Shown here piece by piece: positions 35,301-43,826 of a stretch of 64,000 nucleotides of DNA. A program made the translations under genes and the position numbers. The first letter of the stretch is position 1. Every line of letters starts with the position of its first letter. Location: NCBI RefSeq assembly GCF_037963865.1, contig NZ_CP150170.1:4340001-4404000 (forward strand). The letters are read 5' to 3'. The notes under the pieces are model-generated. The model made no database searches, was not told the DNA's origin, and worked only from the letters and a program-made list of their open reading frames with translations. The DNA comes from Paenibacillus sp. FSL R10-2734 (GTDB lineage Bacteria > Bacillota > Bacilli > Paenibacillales > Paenibacillaceae).

Positions 35301-38138
35301 ATAGGAATTGATTAAGGTTGTATTGATGGCGTACACGCCATGACCTTTCCCTTGAATCGTCCAAGAATAGGGCTTCACGGTGTTCCAATCCTGCTGGTCA
35401 TAATATACTGACAAGCCTCTAACCCCGGAGGAAGCTTCCAATGTGACCAGTGGTGTACCTTCCGGATCATTCTCACCGTAATTGGTGAATAGGACTGTTC
35501 CACCACCAATTGTGTGATGAGGCACATCCCAAGATCCACGTAGCTCGACTCCAGTTGGAATGGTGATTGCTGAATTCACACGGTAGATACCCGCGGGTAA
35601 GTATACTGTCCCTCCTCCAGCTAGCTTTGCATCATTTAAAGCCTGCTGTAGAATCGACGAAACGTCACTTTGTCCACTTTTATCTGCTCCATAAGGCTGA
35701 TCTGTTATATTGTACAGTTCATCAGTAGTAGGTTTTGGTTGCTGAGTCAGATCGAGAGAAGCTACCTCAGGCAACGTCTCCAGATTGTATTTCTCGTCCC
35801 AGTGAATATTCAGCCCAGCAGCATCGCTATTATCCTGCACCTGCAGCTCGCCTTGATATCCGGAATTAATTGCATTCACTTCTGCCACAGTTCCTTGCAG
35901 CAAAATATGATTTGTCGGTTTGGCAAAAGTGGATTGACCAAGGATAAGTGAACCGGCCTTTGCTGTAATCGCATATCCACCAGATTGATCATCCCAATTC
36001 TCAAAGCTACTGTTTTCGAAAGAAAGTACACCTGTTCCTTCATTAAGTACCGCTTGGTGGGGATTACCACCTACAGTTACTTTATTGAATTGGACGATGG
36101 AGCGAAAGCCGGGGGTAGCGTGAATGGCTACTGGTTTCTCTCCTGCATCCGCCTTGAAGCTGCTGTCGGAGATCAGCAAGCCATAATCATTTACACCTTC
36201 AATTTTGAGTGCTGTCTCACTGTTCTCAATATTGATTTTGTAGAGCTGCGCGTTTGCAGTTTCAAGGCTGCCTGTTCGAGTCGTCATACGTAGACCTGTC
36301 TTGAAGCCGGACAAGTAAACATCTGACATGTATTCCCAATCCGAGCGACCCATAACAACCCCCTCGGCATGAGCAACAAGATACTCTGTTAGTACACTCT
36401 TCTGAGGAGATCCAGCCAGCCCTGAGCCTGACCAGTAATCAGGAGCTAGACGAAGATGCTCTATACGTCCGATATCTGTCGTGAAATCGAGGAATATCCC
36501 TGTATTCAAGACGGTGCCGTATACATTCTTAATATAATGGAGCTCATTCCAGATCGGTCCGATTTTGATACCATTATAAGAGTTAACTAGCGTCACATTT
36601 TGAATGGTAGCGCTATCACCCGAAAGCTGCTCAAACGTCCATGGATATGCAGATGGCGATGTCGCCGACTGTTCCGGGTACCATACGGATAGATTAGTTA
36701 CTCCACTGGAAGGAGAGAGTTGGATGAAGCTAGGTGCTTCCTCATCATCCTTACCACCGTAAGCGTCAAGAATGGTTCCTTTCACTTCTTTGTTTACATC
36801 ATCAGGGTTTATCCAGTCCCCGCGAAGTGTAACTCCCGTCGGAACAATCAAGCTGACGTTAATCCTGTAATGTCCTTCCGGAGCAAATACAACGCCACCT
36901 CCACGATTGCCCGCTGCGTTCAGCGCATCTTGAAAAGCCTGCGTATCATCCTTTATGCCGTCACCTATTGCGCCAAAATCTTTCACATTACTGTCGGCAA
37001 TAACGACATCCTGCGTTGTGTAGTTCGTTGAATATACTTTAGTCAGAGCTTCCACAGTCGATCTCAGCGATTTATTGACTGTCACCGAACTGAGATAGAG
37101 CTCAGGATTATTGGTTGGAGCCCCTGCCCCGCTTACGCCAATTCGAAAGTCCCCACCATTAGTGCCATTAGCAAAGTAAGCATCGCTTAATTTGAACGTA
37201 TAGCTTTTCCAACTATTCGTATTCTTGTAAGTGTGTAGTGCCGCATCTTTGAATGCTGCTGATTCCGCATCATACTGTAATACCATACTTCCGTTACCGC
37301 GATCATAATATTCTACAGTTACGAATACATCCTGTGTTTTGTTCTGAAATAAATAGTCATCTCCAACATTGAAATAGAAATAGAGAATATTCTGTCCAGG
37401 ATCACTAACACTCACAGTCTGGTTGGTCTGCCAATAGTCCTTACCATCCAAATTTCCCGTTTGTAAACCCGATGCAGGTCCATCACCTGGTAATGCGGTA
37501 ATTCCGTCTGATATAACTTGATTCCCCAGCTTGATACTAACACTATTCCGTGAATCCGCTTTCAACTTCTTTGTAACCGTGATAGAAGCAACCTTTAAAT
37601 CTCTGTTAGCAGCTGCATCAATCCCTCCACCTTCGACACTAAGCCGCATATCCGTACCGTTGGTGCCATTCGCGAACCGGACATCTTTTAAGGTGAACGT
37701 CTTGCTTTTCCAAGTCTTAGAGTCGCCATATTGAAACACTTCTCCATCCTTAAAAGATGCGGACTGCGCATCGTACTGCAGCAAGAACTTTCCATTACCT
37801 TCATCATAATAATCAATAGTCACATCTACATCATAATCATCACTGTTATACAAGAACGCATCATCCACATCTAGATAAATGTAACTAGTCCCCAAATCCT
37901 TACCTGTCTCCCAATAGGTAGCACCGGAAACTGTTCCGGTCTTAAGTCCAGCTGGCGAATCCCCAGCTCTAGGAGTAATCCCATCCTCTGTGGGTAATCC
38001 TCCAAAGCTGACATGCGCGGTTTCTGTTGCGGCCTTCGCTGTGCTTAGCGGAAATTGAACACAGGACACAAAGAGCAGAACCGCTAATATTCGTGATAGC
38101 TGTATCTTGAGCTTTGACCAGGATTGATGTGTACGCAA
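32339..38138 (-). pseudogene. Giant S-layer-anchored pectate-lyase-3 / CBM9 surface protein, frameshifted
   Basis: A cell-surface carbohydrate-active protein of about 1,930 residues. In order: signal peptide ending STAKA-A, two tandem about 155-aa binding modules (each with FANGTNG), a pectate_lyase_3 beta-helix (DFGAIGDGIKDDTQAFQDAL), a second one (GGGTVYLPAGIYRVNSAITI), a CBM9-like domain (about 1330-1480), a Thr-Pro repeat linker (about 1570) and three SLH domains that bind the cell wall. The frame breaks near 33011-33017: TTCTATCTAC would read on if it were TTCTCTATCTAC, so two bases are missing from a TC repeat. The SLH part is in frame 32339-33172. The start is TTG at 38138, with GGAGG 8 bases before. 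Without repair the protein is secreted but not anchored. Confidence 0.85.
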
Positions 38139-38178
38139 GTAACGCACCTCCAAGGATTATTATTTGTCCATTTTTTCG

Positions 38179-38211
38179 AAAAAGAGGAAGCCGGCCATTT
38201 AAGGCGGCTCC
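38179..38211 (-). terminator. Terminator of the sugar importer operon
   Basis: GGAAGCCGGCC-ATTTAA-GGCGGCTCC hairpin followed on the minus strand by CTCTTTTTCG, immediately after the binding-protein stop. Confidence 0.7.
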
Positions 38212-38227
38212 CCCTTTGCCGTAACTC

Positions 38228-39787
38228 TTATTTTTTGGCAGCAAGATAAGCGTCTATTTGGTTCTGAGTTTCAGTAATAATTTTATCAAGTCCGTTTTTC
38301 TTTTGAGTCTCCACATAATCGGCTACAGCTTTGTTAACATCCTTCACCATACCGAATTCAATCGGTCTACTAATCTCATCGGTGGCTTGATCGCGTTTAG
38401 CAAGTTCGTTCTTCATAGCATCTTCGGCAATAAATAATCCGTCAATCGGCGAATTCACATTGTAAGACTGATTAGCAAAATCGGCTTCCTTCACCCAGAA
38501 ATCTTTAGCATAAGTTGTTGTTGGACGCATGTATTGAGGTTTCCAGAATGCCCATTGTCCACCCCACTCCATATAATTACTCGTAGACGACTGCATGCCT
38601 TCCGGATAATCCGCAGCCTCACCATTCAGGACATAGGTTTTGCCTTCGATACCGTATTGCAGCAGATCATACAGCGTTTGGTCGGTCTCCACCATATCGA
38701 GGAAACGTAGTACCCGGTCAGGATTCTTGGAGTTTACATTGATGGCTACAACGTTAGCAAGTGCAGTACGGTTGACATACTTTTTGTCTGGATACATGAG
38801 TGACATCCCTTGTTTATAGGTAGCATCAGAGAAGCCTGGATCAGCATAAGCCCATTCATGTGAAGTTACAGTAAAGAGCAATTTACCATTTCTCCACTGA
38901 TCTTCCGCGCCTTCTTTATCAATCATGGCATCTCTGTTGATCAGTTTGTCATCATACCATTTCTTCGCCAAAAGAGAAGCTTCAAGGAAGAATGGCTGTT
39001 GTTCAACCGATTGAATTGTAATTTTCGGATCATTCAGATAGAAGCCTAAACCATGGAAGTTGAGATCTACCCATTCATCGCGGATGTAATACAAAGATAA
39101 TGGTGTAGTACGGGAAAGCTTCTCGTTCGGATAAGCTTTTTTCAGCTCACGAAGCAGATTATCGACATCTTCAATCGTTTTAATGGAATCTGGCTCAATG
39201 TTAATGCCTGCTTTCACGGCCAGATCGGAACGCCAACCTGCAAATTTGCGTTCATTCATTTTCATTGTCCATGGAAGTCCTACGATTTCTCCGTTAACAG
39301 TTGCAGCTCCTAACGTACCTTGTTCTACATATTTCTTCTCGAGATTAGGTGCATACTTTGGAAGCAGGTCATTCAAAGCCATGTAAGAACCTTTAGCAGC
39401 CATTTGCTTATAGGAGAGCCAGTCTCCATCAAAGTTCATATCCCAGTTATCCCCGGATGCGGCCATCACAAGCATTTTTTCCTTGAAGTCCCCAAACGGA
39501 ATGAAATTCACGGAGAACTTAACGTTTAGGCCTTTTGATTTCACGTAATCGCTGATCTTAGACCAAACCTCATCTGTTGCTGCTTTTTTATCCCCGCCAA
39601 AATAGAATTTGAGTGTAACCTCATCTTCACCTTTCGCAGTTTCAGTGTTAGAACCCGTGTTGTCCTTACTTTGATCGCCTTCATTGGACGAAGTATTTCC
39701 GCCACTAGAGCTACAAGCGGACATAACCAATCCCAGCAATAGCATTGCTATCAGGACGATCTGAAATCTACCCATGCGTTTGCGCAT
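38228..39787 (-). CDS. Extracellular sugar-binding lipoprotein (LplA-like)
   Basis: A 519-aa solute-binding protein of a CUT1 importer. A signal peptide ends in the lipobox LVMSAC (cysteine 25), followed by a Ser/Asn/Asp-rich linker and the binding lobes from about residue 55 (VTLKFYFGGDKKAATDEVW). The C-terminal part from about 370 (DUF3502-like) is typical of the LplA/YtcQ group, which binds oligosaccharides. It is the last gene of a three-gene operon after two permeases. The ligand is probably an oligosaccharide from the locus, not further definable. Confidence 0.88.
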   Translation of the reverse strand: MRKRMGRFQIVLIAMLLLGLVMSACSSSGGNTSSNEGDQSKDNTGSNTETAKGEDEVTLKFYFGGDKKAATDEVWSKISDYVKSKGLNVKFSVNFIPFGDFKEKMLVMAASGDNWDMNFDGDWLSYKQMAAKGSYMALNDLLPKYAPNLEKKYVEQGTLGAATVNGEIVGLPWTMKMNERKFAGWRSDLAVKAGINIEPDSIKTIEDVDNLLRELKKAYPNEKLSRTTPLSLYYIRDEWVDLNFHGLGFYLNDPKITIQSVEQQPFFLEASLLAKKWYDDKLINRDAMIDKEGAEDQWRNGKLLFTVTSHEWAYADPGFSDATYKQGMSLMYPDKKYVNRTALANVVAINVNSKNPDRVLRFLDMVETDQTLYDLLQYGIEGKTYVLNGEAADYPEGMQSSTSNYMEWGGQWAFWKPQYMRPTTTYAKDFWVKEADFANQSYNVNSPIDGLFIAEDAMKNELAKRDQATDEISRPIEFGMVKDVNKAVADYVETQKKNGLDKIITETQNQIDAYLAAKK

Positions 39788-39840
39788 CCTAATCTCCCCT
39801 TTTACCTTTAATTTATACTATACGACATAAGTCGACATAG

Positions 39841-40725
39841 TTAACCTTTAACTGCTCCAACCATAAGACCTTTAACGAAATAACGCTGCAGGAATGGATA
39901 CAAGAAGATGATAGGTCCGATTGTAATAACCGTTAGCGCCATTTTGATAGACTCGGAAGGAATCTGAGCTGAAATCCGTTGCATTGCTGCTGCATTTCCA
40001 GAGTTCTTCAAGAAATCGACATTAGAAATCAATGTGCGCAGAAGTAGTTGCAGTGGTTGAAGCTCTTGCTTATCAACGAACATTAACCCGAGGAACCAGT
40101 CGTTCCAATACCCGAGAGCTACGAACAGTCCAACAGTCGCTAGAACCGGTAGAGCCAGTGGCATGATCAGCCTAGAATAGATTCTGAATTCACCTGCACC
40201 GTCCATTTTGGCCGATTCATGTAAATCCTCTGGAATAGAGAGCATAAAGTTTCGAATAAGAAACATATTGAAGGCATTCCCCAGCGATGGAAGAATAAGC
40301 GCCCATATCGTATCTTTCAAATGCAGATATCTGACGATAACGATATACCAGGGAACCAATCCCCCACTGAAGAGCATCGTGATGATGACAAAGATAGAAA
40401 GAATATTCCTATATTTAAAAGAACGTCTTGCCATTACATAAGCGCCCATGCTCGTTAAGAAGAGCGATAAGACGGTTCCGACAACAGTGACGAACGTGCT
40501 GACTCCATACGCCTCAAAGATTCGATTGGAGCCAAGAAGCAAAATACGATAAGAATCAAACGTTATCGTCTTCGGCCAAATAGAATATCCGTACTGCATG
40601 ATATCTTTTTCTGTGCTAAGCGAGCCTGAGATCACCATGAGGAACGGGAACAGGCAGGCCAGACTGAATAGGCCGATGATCAGAGCGATTAGAAACTGGC
40701 TGAAAGAGAATTTTCTTGCTGACAT
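39841..40725 (-). CDS. CUT1 sugar ABC transporter permease (LplC/YtcP-like)
   Basis: A 294-aa permease with six membrane helices. The ATPase-contact EAA loop reads ESAKMDGAGEFRIYSRLIMP, followed by PVLATVGLF; the tail ends LQRYFVKGLMVGAVKG, the usual end of this subfamily. Start set at 40725 (MSARKFSFSQ) because TAAGGAGGTC lies upstream; the longer frame overlaps the preceding permease. It pairs with the other permease to form the channel. Confidence 0.9.
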   Translation of the reverse strand: MSARKFSFSQFLIALIIGLFSLACLFPFLMVISGSLSTEKDIMQYGYSIWPKTITFDSYRILLLGSNRIFEAYGVSTFVTVVGTVLSLFLTSMGAYVMARRSFKYRNILSIFVIITMLFSGGLVPWYIVIVRYLHLKDTIWALILPSLGNAFNMFLIRNFMLSIPEDLHESAKMDGAGEFRIYSRLIMPLALPVLATVGLFVALGYWNDWFLGLMFVDKQELQPLQLLLRTLISNVDFLKNSGNAAAMQRISAQIPSESIKMALTVITIGPIIFLYPFLQRYFVKGLMVGAVKG

Positions 40726-40765
40726 CGTGTGGGATGACCTCCTTAAAGTTAGATGAACATGGCTT

Positions 40766-41692
40766 TTAGAATATCGCTGAGTCTTTGTCGATTTTGCGTG
40801 CCGCATAGTTACTCCCAAGTACTAGGAAGAAGGCAACAAAGGACTGTAGGAAGCCCGCAGCGGAAGCCATCCCAATATCGCCAGATTTACGCAAGCTCCG
40901 ATAGACAAAGGTATCGATAACATCTGTGGTCGGAAAGAGTAGCGAAGCGTCACCAACCATGGCGTAGAACATCCCAAAATCTGCATTCATAATTCTTCCT
41001 ACTGCTAGTAGCGTCAGGATAATGATCGTTGGCCGCAGCATAGGAATGCTGATGTACCTGATCTGCTGCCATCTAGATGCTCCATCTATGGAAGCAGCTT
41101 CATAATAGTAACTGTCAATAGAGGTTAACGCGGCTAGATAGATAATTGTGCCATAGCCAGTGATTTTCCAGCGGGCAGCAATGGTTAGGATCGCCGGCCA
41201 CAGCTCGGCCCGACTATAGAAGTCAACCGGCTGAAAATTCAGGTACTCCAGGAAGCGATTTATTGCTCCATTCTCATAGTTCATCAGATTATAAGCGAAT
41301 ACTCCTACGACAATCCATGAGATAAAGAACGGTAAAAAGGTCAAGGATTGCGTAATTCGTTTGAAATACTTATTGCGCATCTCATTCAAGAGTAGAGCAA
41401 ATCCAACTTCAAAAACGAGGCCTATTGCTATAAAGAGAGCATTTAATAGGATCGTATTGCGGATGGCCCGAAAAGCCACCGGGGAGGAGAATACATAGTC
41501 AAAGTTGCTGAACAATGGGTCCATCCAATCACTTCCAAAAATCCCTTTAGAGAAATCAAAATTCTTGAAGGCGATTACAAGACCAGCCAGCGGTAGATAG
41601 TTAAAGAGCAAGAACAGTACCCCAACGGGTAAGAACATGAGCAGTAAGGTGCGATTTTTGTACAGTTCCTTGAACACTCCGTTTAGTTTCAT
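40766..41692 (-). CDS. CUT1 sugar ABC transporter permease (LplB-like)
   Basis: A 308-aa permease, first gene of the importer operon. Membrane helices start at FLPVGVLFLLFNYLPL (about 20-40), and the EAA loop reads EAASIDGASRWQQIRYISIP. The start at 41692 follows AAAGGG; upstream in-frame codons have no ribosome site. No ATPase gene is in the operon, so a shared MsmX-type ATPase from elsewhere is expected, as is usual for this subfamily. Confidence 0.9.
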   Translation of the reverse strand: MKLNGVFKELYKNRTLLLMFLPVGVLFLLFNYLPLAGLVIAFKNFDFSKGIFGSDWMDPLFSNFDYVFSSPVAFRAIRNTILLNALFIAIGLVFEVGFALLLNEMRNKYFKRITQSLTFLPFFISWIVVGVFAYNLMNYENGAINRFLEYLNFQPVDFYSRAELWPAILTIAARWKITGYGTIIYLAALTSIDSYYYEAASIDGASRWQQIRYISIPMLRPTIIILTLLAVGRIMNADFGMFYAMVGDASLLFPTTDVIDTFVYRSLRKSGDIGMASAAGFLQSFVAFFLVLGSNYAARKIDKDSAIF

Positions 41693-41827
41693 ATCGATTT
41701 CCCTTTCGCTGTTTGGATAAATTAATTGTAAAAGAGTGGATGTGCACTTACTATGAGTCAATCTTGCACTTTGTTGATTCATTATTATCCTGATCCACGA
41801 GATATCTATTTACCTGTGTAAAAATAA

Positions 41828-41863
41828 AAGTAGCGATTCTCTTAGATGCGAGAATCGCTACTT
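41828..41863 (-). terminator. Terminator of the histidine kinase gene
   Basis: Perfect 14-bp stem AAGTAGCGATTCTC / GAGAATCGCTACTT with an 8-base loop and a U-rich tail on the minus strand. It separates the kinase from the importer operon downstream. Confidence 0.85.
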
Positions 41864-41890
41864 AATAAAACTTTTGATTGGGTCAGTCCA

Positions 41891-43696
41891 CTAACGGGTC
41901 TCATCTGTCTTGGACAATTCTTCGTCCACCTTCATAGGATGACGCAATAAAATACAGGTTCCCCCTTGGGCTCCTATCTGAATCTGGAGCTTATAGTCAG
42001 ACCCAAAATACAGCTTCAGACGGTCATTCACATTTCTTAGCCCCACACCTCGCCGAGTTGTGGTATACATTTCCTCCTCAGGATCTTCATAATCCAGCTC
42101 GTCAATGATACTCTGCGGAATACCTTTACCATTATCTGCAATTTCGATAATCATATCTTCCTCTTCACGCCTAGCGGACACAATGATCTTCCCCTTCTCG
42201 AAGTCACTCCGTACACTATGTTGGATCGCATTTTCTACTAGAGGCTGTAGGAGCAGGCGAAGGAATGGGAAGTCTAGCAAATCTTCATCTATGGAGTATA
42301 GAATACGAATCGTTTTGCCCATTCGGGCCTGTTCGATCAGCACATAAGCTTTAACTTGCTCTATCTCCCTCCGCAGCGTAGTAATTTCCTTCCCTTGATT
42401 CAGGCTCAGCCGAAGTAGATTCCCCAGCGCAGATACCATTTCACTAATATCGCTGCGCCCGTGGTTTTCTGCCTTCCACCGAATAGATTCAAGCGTATTA
42501 TAGAGAAAATGTGGATTGATTTGGTGGCTGAGCACCTGAAACTCTAGAGCCTTCTTCTTTCGCTCGGAACGCCAAGCCTCCTGGATCAATACGTCAATCC
42601 GCTGGACAAGGCTGCCGACTCCTCGATACAACCAGCCTACTTCATCTGTTCTTGGCGAAGTCAACGCTTGTGTCTGGAAATCCCCCTCCTCCATTCTCCG
42701 CATAAGCCTTACTAGACGTGCGATAGGTTGGGTGAAATACACCGTAATGTAAAAAACGACAGCAAAACAGCAGACGAGATAAATAAACAGGAAGACGATT
42801 AGCAGACGAGTCATTTCATCACTCGTACCGGTAAGTTCCTTCAATAACGTCAGACTGACAATCGCCCAAGGCTCACTGTCCAAGCTGACATAAGTAGTAA
42901 GATACTTGTGCCCATCTATCTTGATCGTTTGTGAGCCCTCCGGGTTTTTTTGAAGATGAGAAACGAAAGAATTCGAAGGGAATCGGCTGCCCGCCCATTC
43001 ATTGGAAGAGGAGTCATAATAAATGGTTCCATCACGATTCATGAGAAGTAGCTTCTGATTTTTCAATTGCTCGGTGGGCGAGAAGTAGCGCTTCAAATGA
43101 TCCTCTGAAACTTCTGTAACAACCATGCCTCGGGGCTTCCTGTCATAGAGTCCTGAGAAACGCTTAATATACCCTAGCAAAGGGCGACCATATTTGCCTT
43201 GCTGTGGCATGAATAACTCCCACATTGGACCAACAGTCTCTTGTGAACGCATAAACCATTCCTCTGACGTAATATTTGCTGCTTCTCCTAGTGTATTCAT
43301 ATAAGAAGGATAAAGCGAAGGATTCATAGGATATACTCGCACTCGGAAAGCATCGATTTGTGTAGTGGCCTGATAGAGCACGGTAAGTAGATTTACAGTG
43401 AAATCCTCTTCTTCAATAGGATTCGCGGGTGGGTCAATCAGTAGATCTTGCACACGTTTATTGCCGATAAGAGTATTGACCTGATCATTAAGTGTATTAA
43501 GATATATCTCAAAATTTTTAGCTGCTTGCTGGAGGTAGCTCAGTGAAATCTTTGTGTTCGTGTTCGTGATGCCCTCAATAGATTTGATATGCGCAAAGTA
43601 AGCAAAGATGAGAAACGGCACAATAATGATCATCAAAAATACCAATATGATACGGTTCCTTAACGATGCGCCCAAACGCAGAGTGAAACGATTCAT
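41891..43696 (-). CDS. YesM-type sensor histidine kinase
   Basis: A 601-aa membrane kinase. Two membrane helices (about 13-35 and 285-310) enclose an extracellular Cache-like sensor; a HAMP region follows, then the His_kinase domain with the phosphorylated histidine in HQINPHFLYNTLESIRW and an ATPase domain (LQPLVENAIQHSV, DNGKGIP, GVGLRNVNDRL). GGAGGG precedes the chosen ATG at 43696. YesM kinases sense extracellular sugars, often with the binding protein, and drive a YesN regulator; here the likely partner is encoded at 46614-48242 beyond the mannosidase. Confidence 0.92.
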   Translation of the reverse strand: MNRFTLRLGASLRNRIILVFLMIIIVPFLIFAYFAHIKSIEGITNTNTKISLSYLQQAAKNFEIYLNTLNDQVNTLIGNKRVQDLLIDPPANPIEEEDFTVNLLTVLYQATTQIDAFRVRVYPMNPSLYPSYMNTLGEAANITSEEWFMRSQETVGPMWELFMPQQGKYGRPLLGYIKRFSGLYDRKPRGMVVTEVSEDHLKRYFSPTEQLKNQKLLLMNRDGTIYYDSSSNEWAGSRFPSNSFVSHLQKNPEGSQTIKIDGHKYLTTYVSLDSEPWAIVSLTLLKELTGTSDEMTRLLIVFLFIYLVCCFAVVFYITVYFTQPIARLVRLMRRMEEGDFQTQALTSPRTDEVGWLYRGVGSLVQRIDVLIQEAWRSERKKKALEFQVLSHQINPHFLYNTLESIRWKAENHGRSDISEMVSALGNLLRLSLNQGKEITTLRREIEQVKAYVLIEQARMGKTIRILYSIDEDLLDFPFLRLLLQPLVENAIQHSVRSDFEKGKIIVSARREEEDMIIEIADNGKGIPQSIIDELDYEDPEEEMYTTTRRGVGLRNVNDRLKLYFGSDYKLQIQIGAQGGTCILLRHPMKVDEELSKTDETR

Positions 43697-43826
43697 AACA
43701 TCCCTCCATTCCTTGCATGTCGACAATAATCACCGCAATAATTTGCGATCCACTCATTGTGGCAAAAAATGCATTTAATATAATTAGGCTGTAGCATTCA
43801 TCATCTTATGGAAAAGAGGAATCGTA

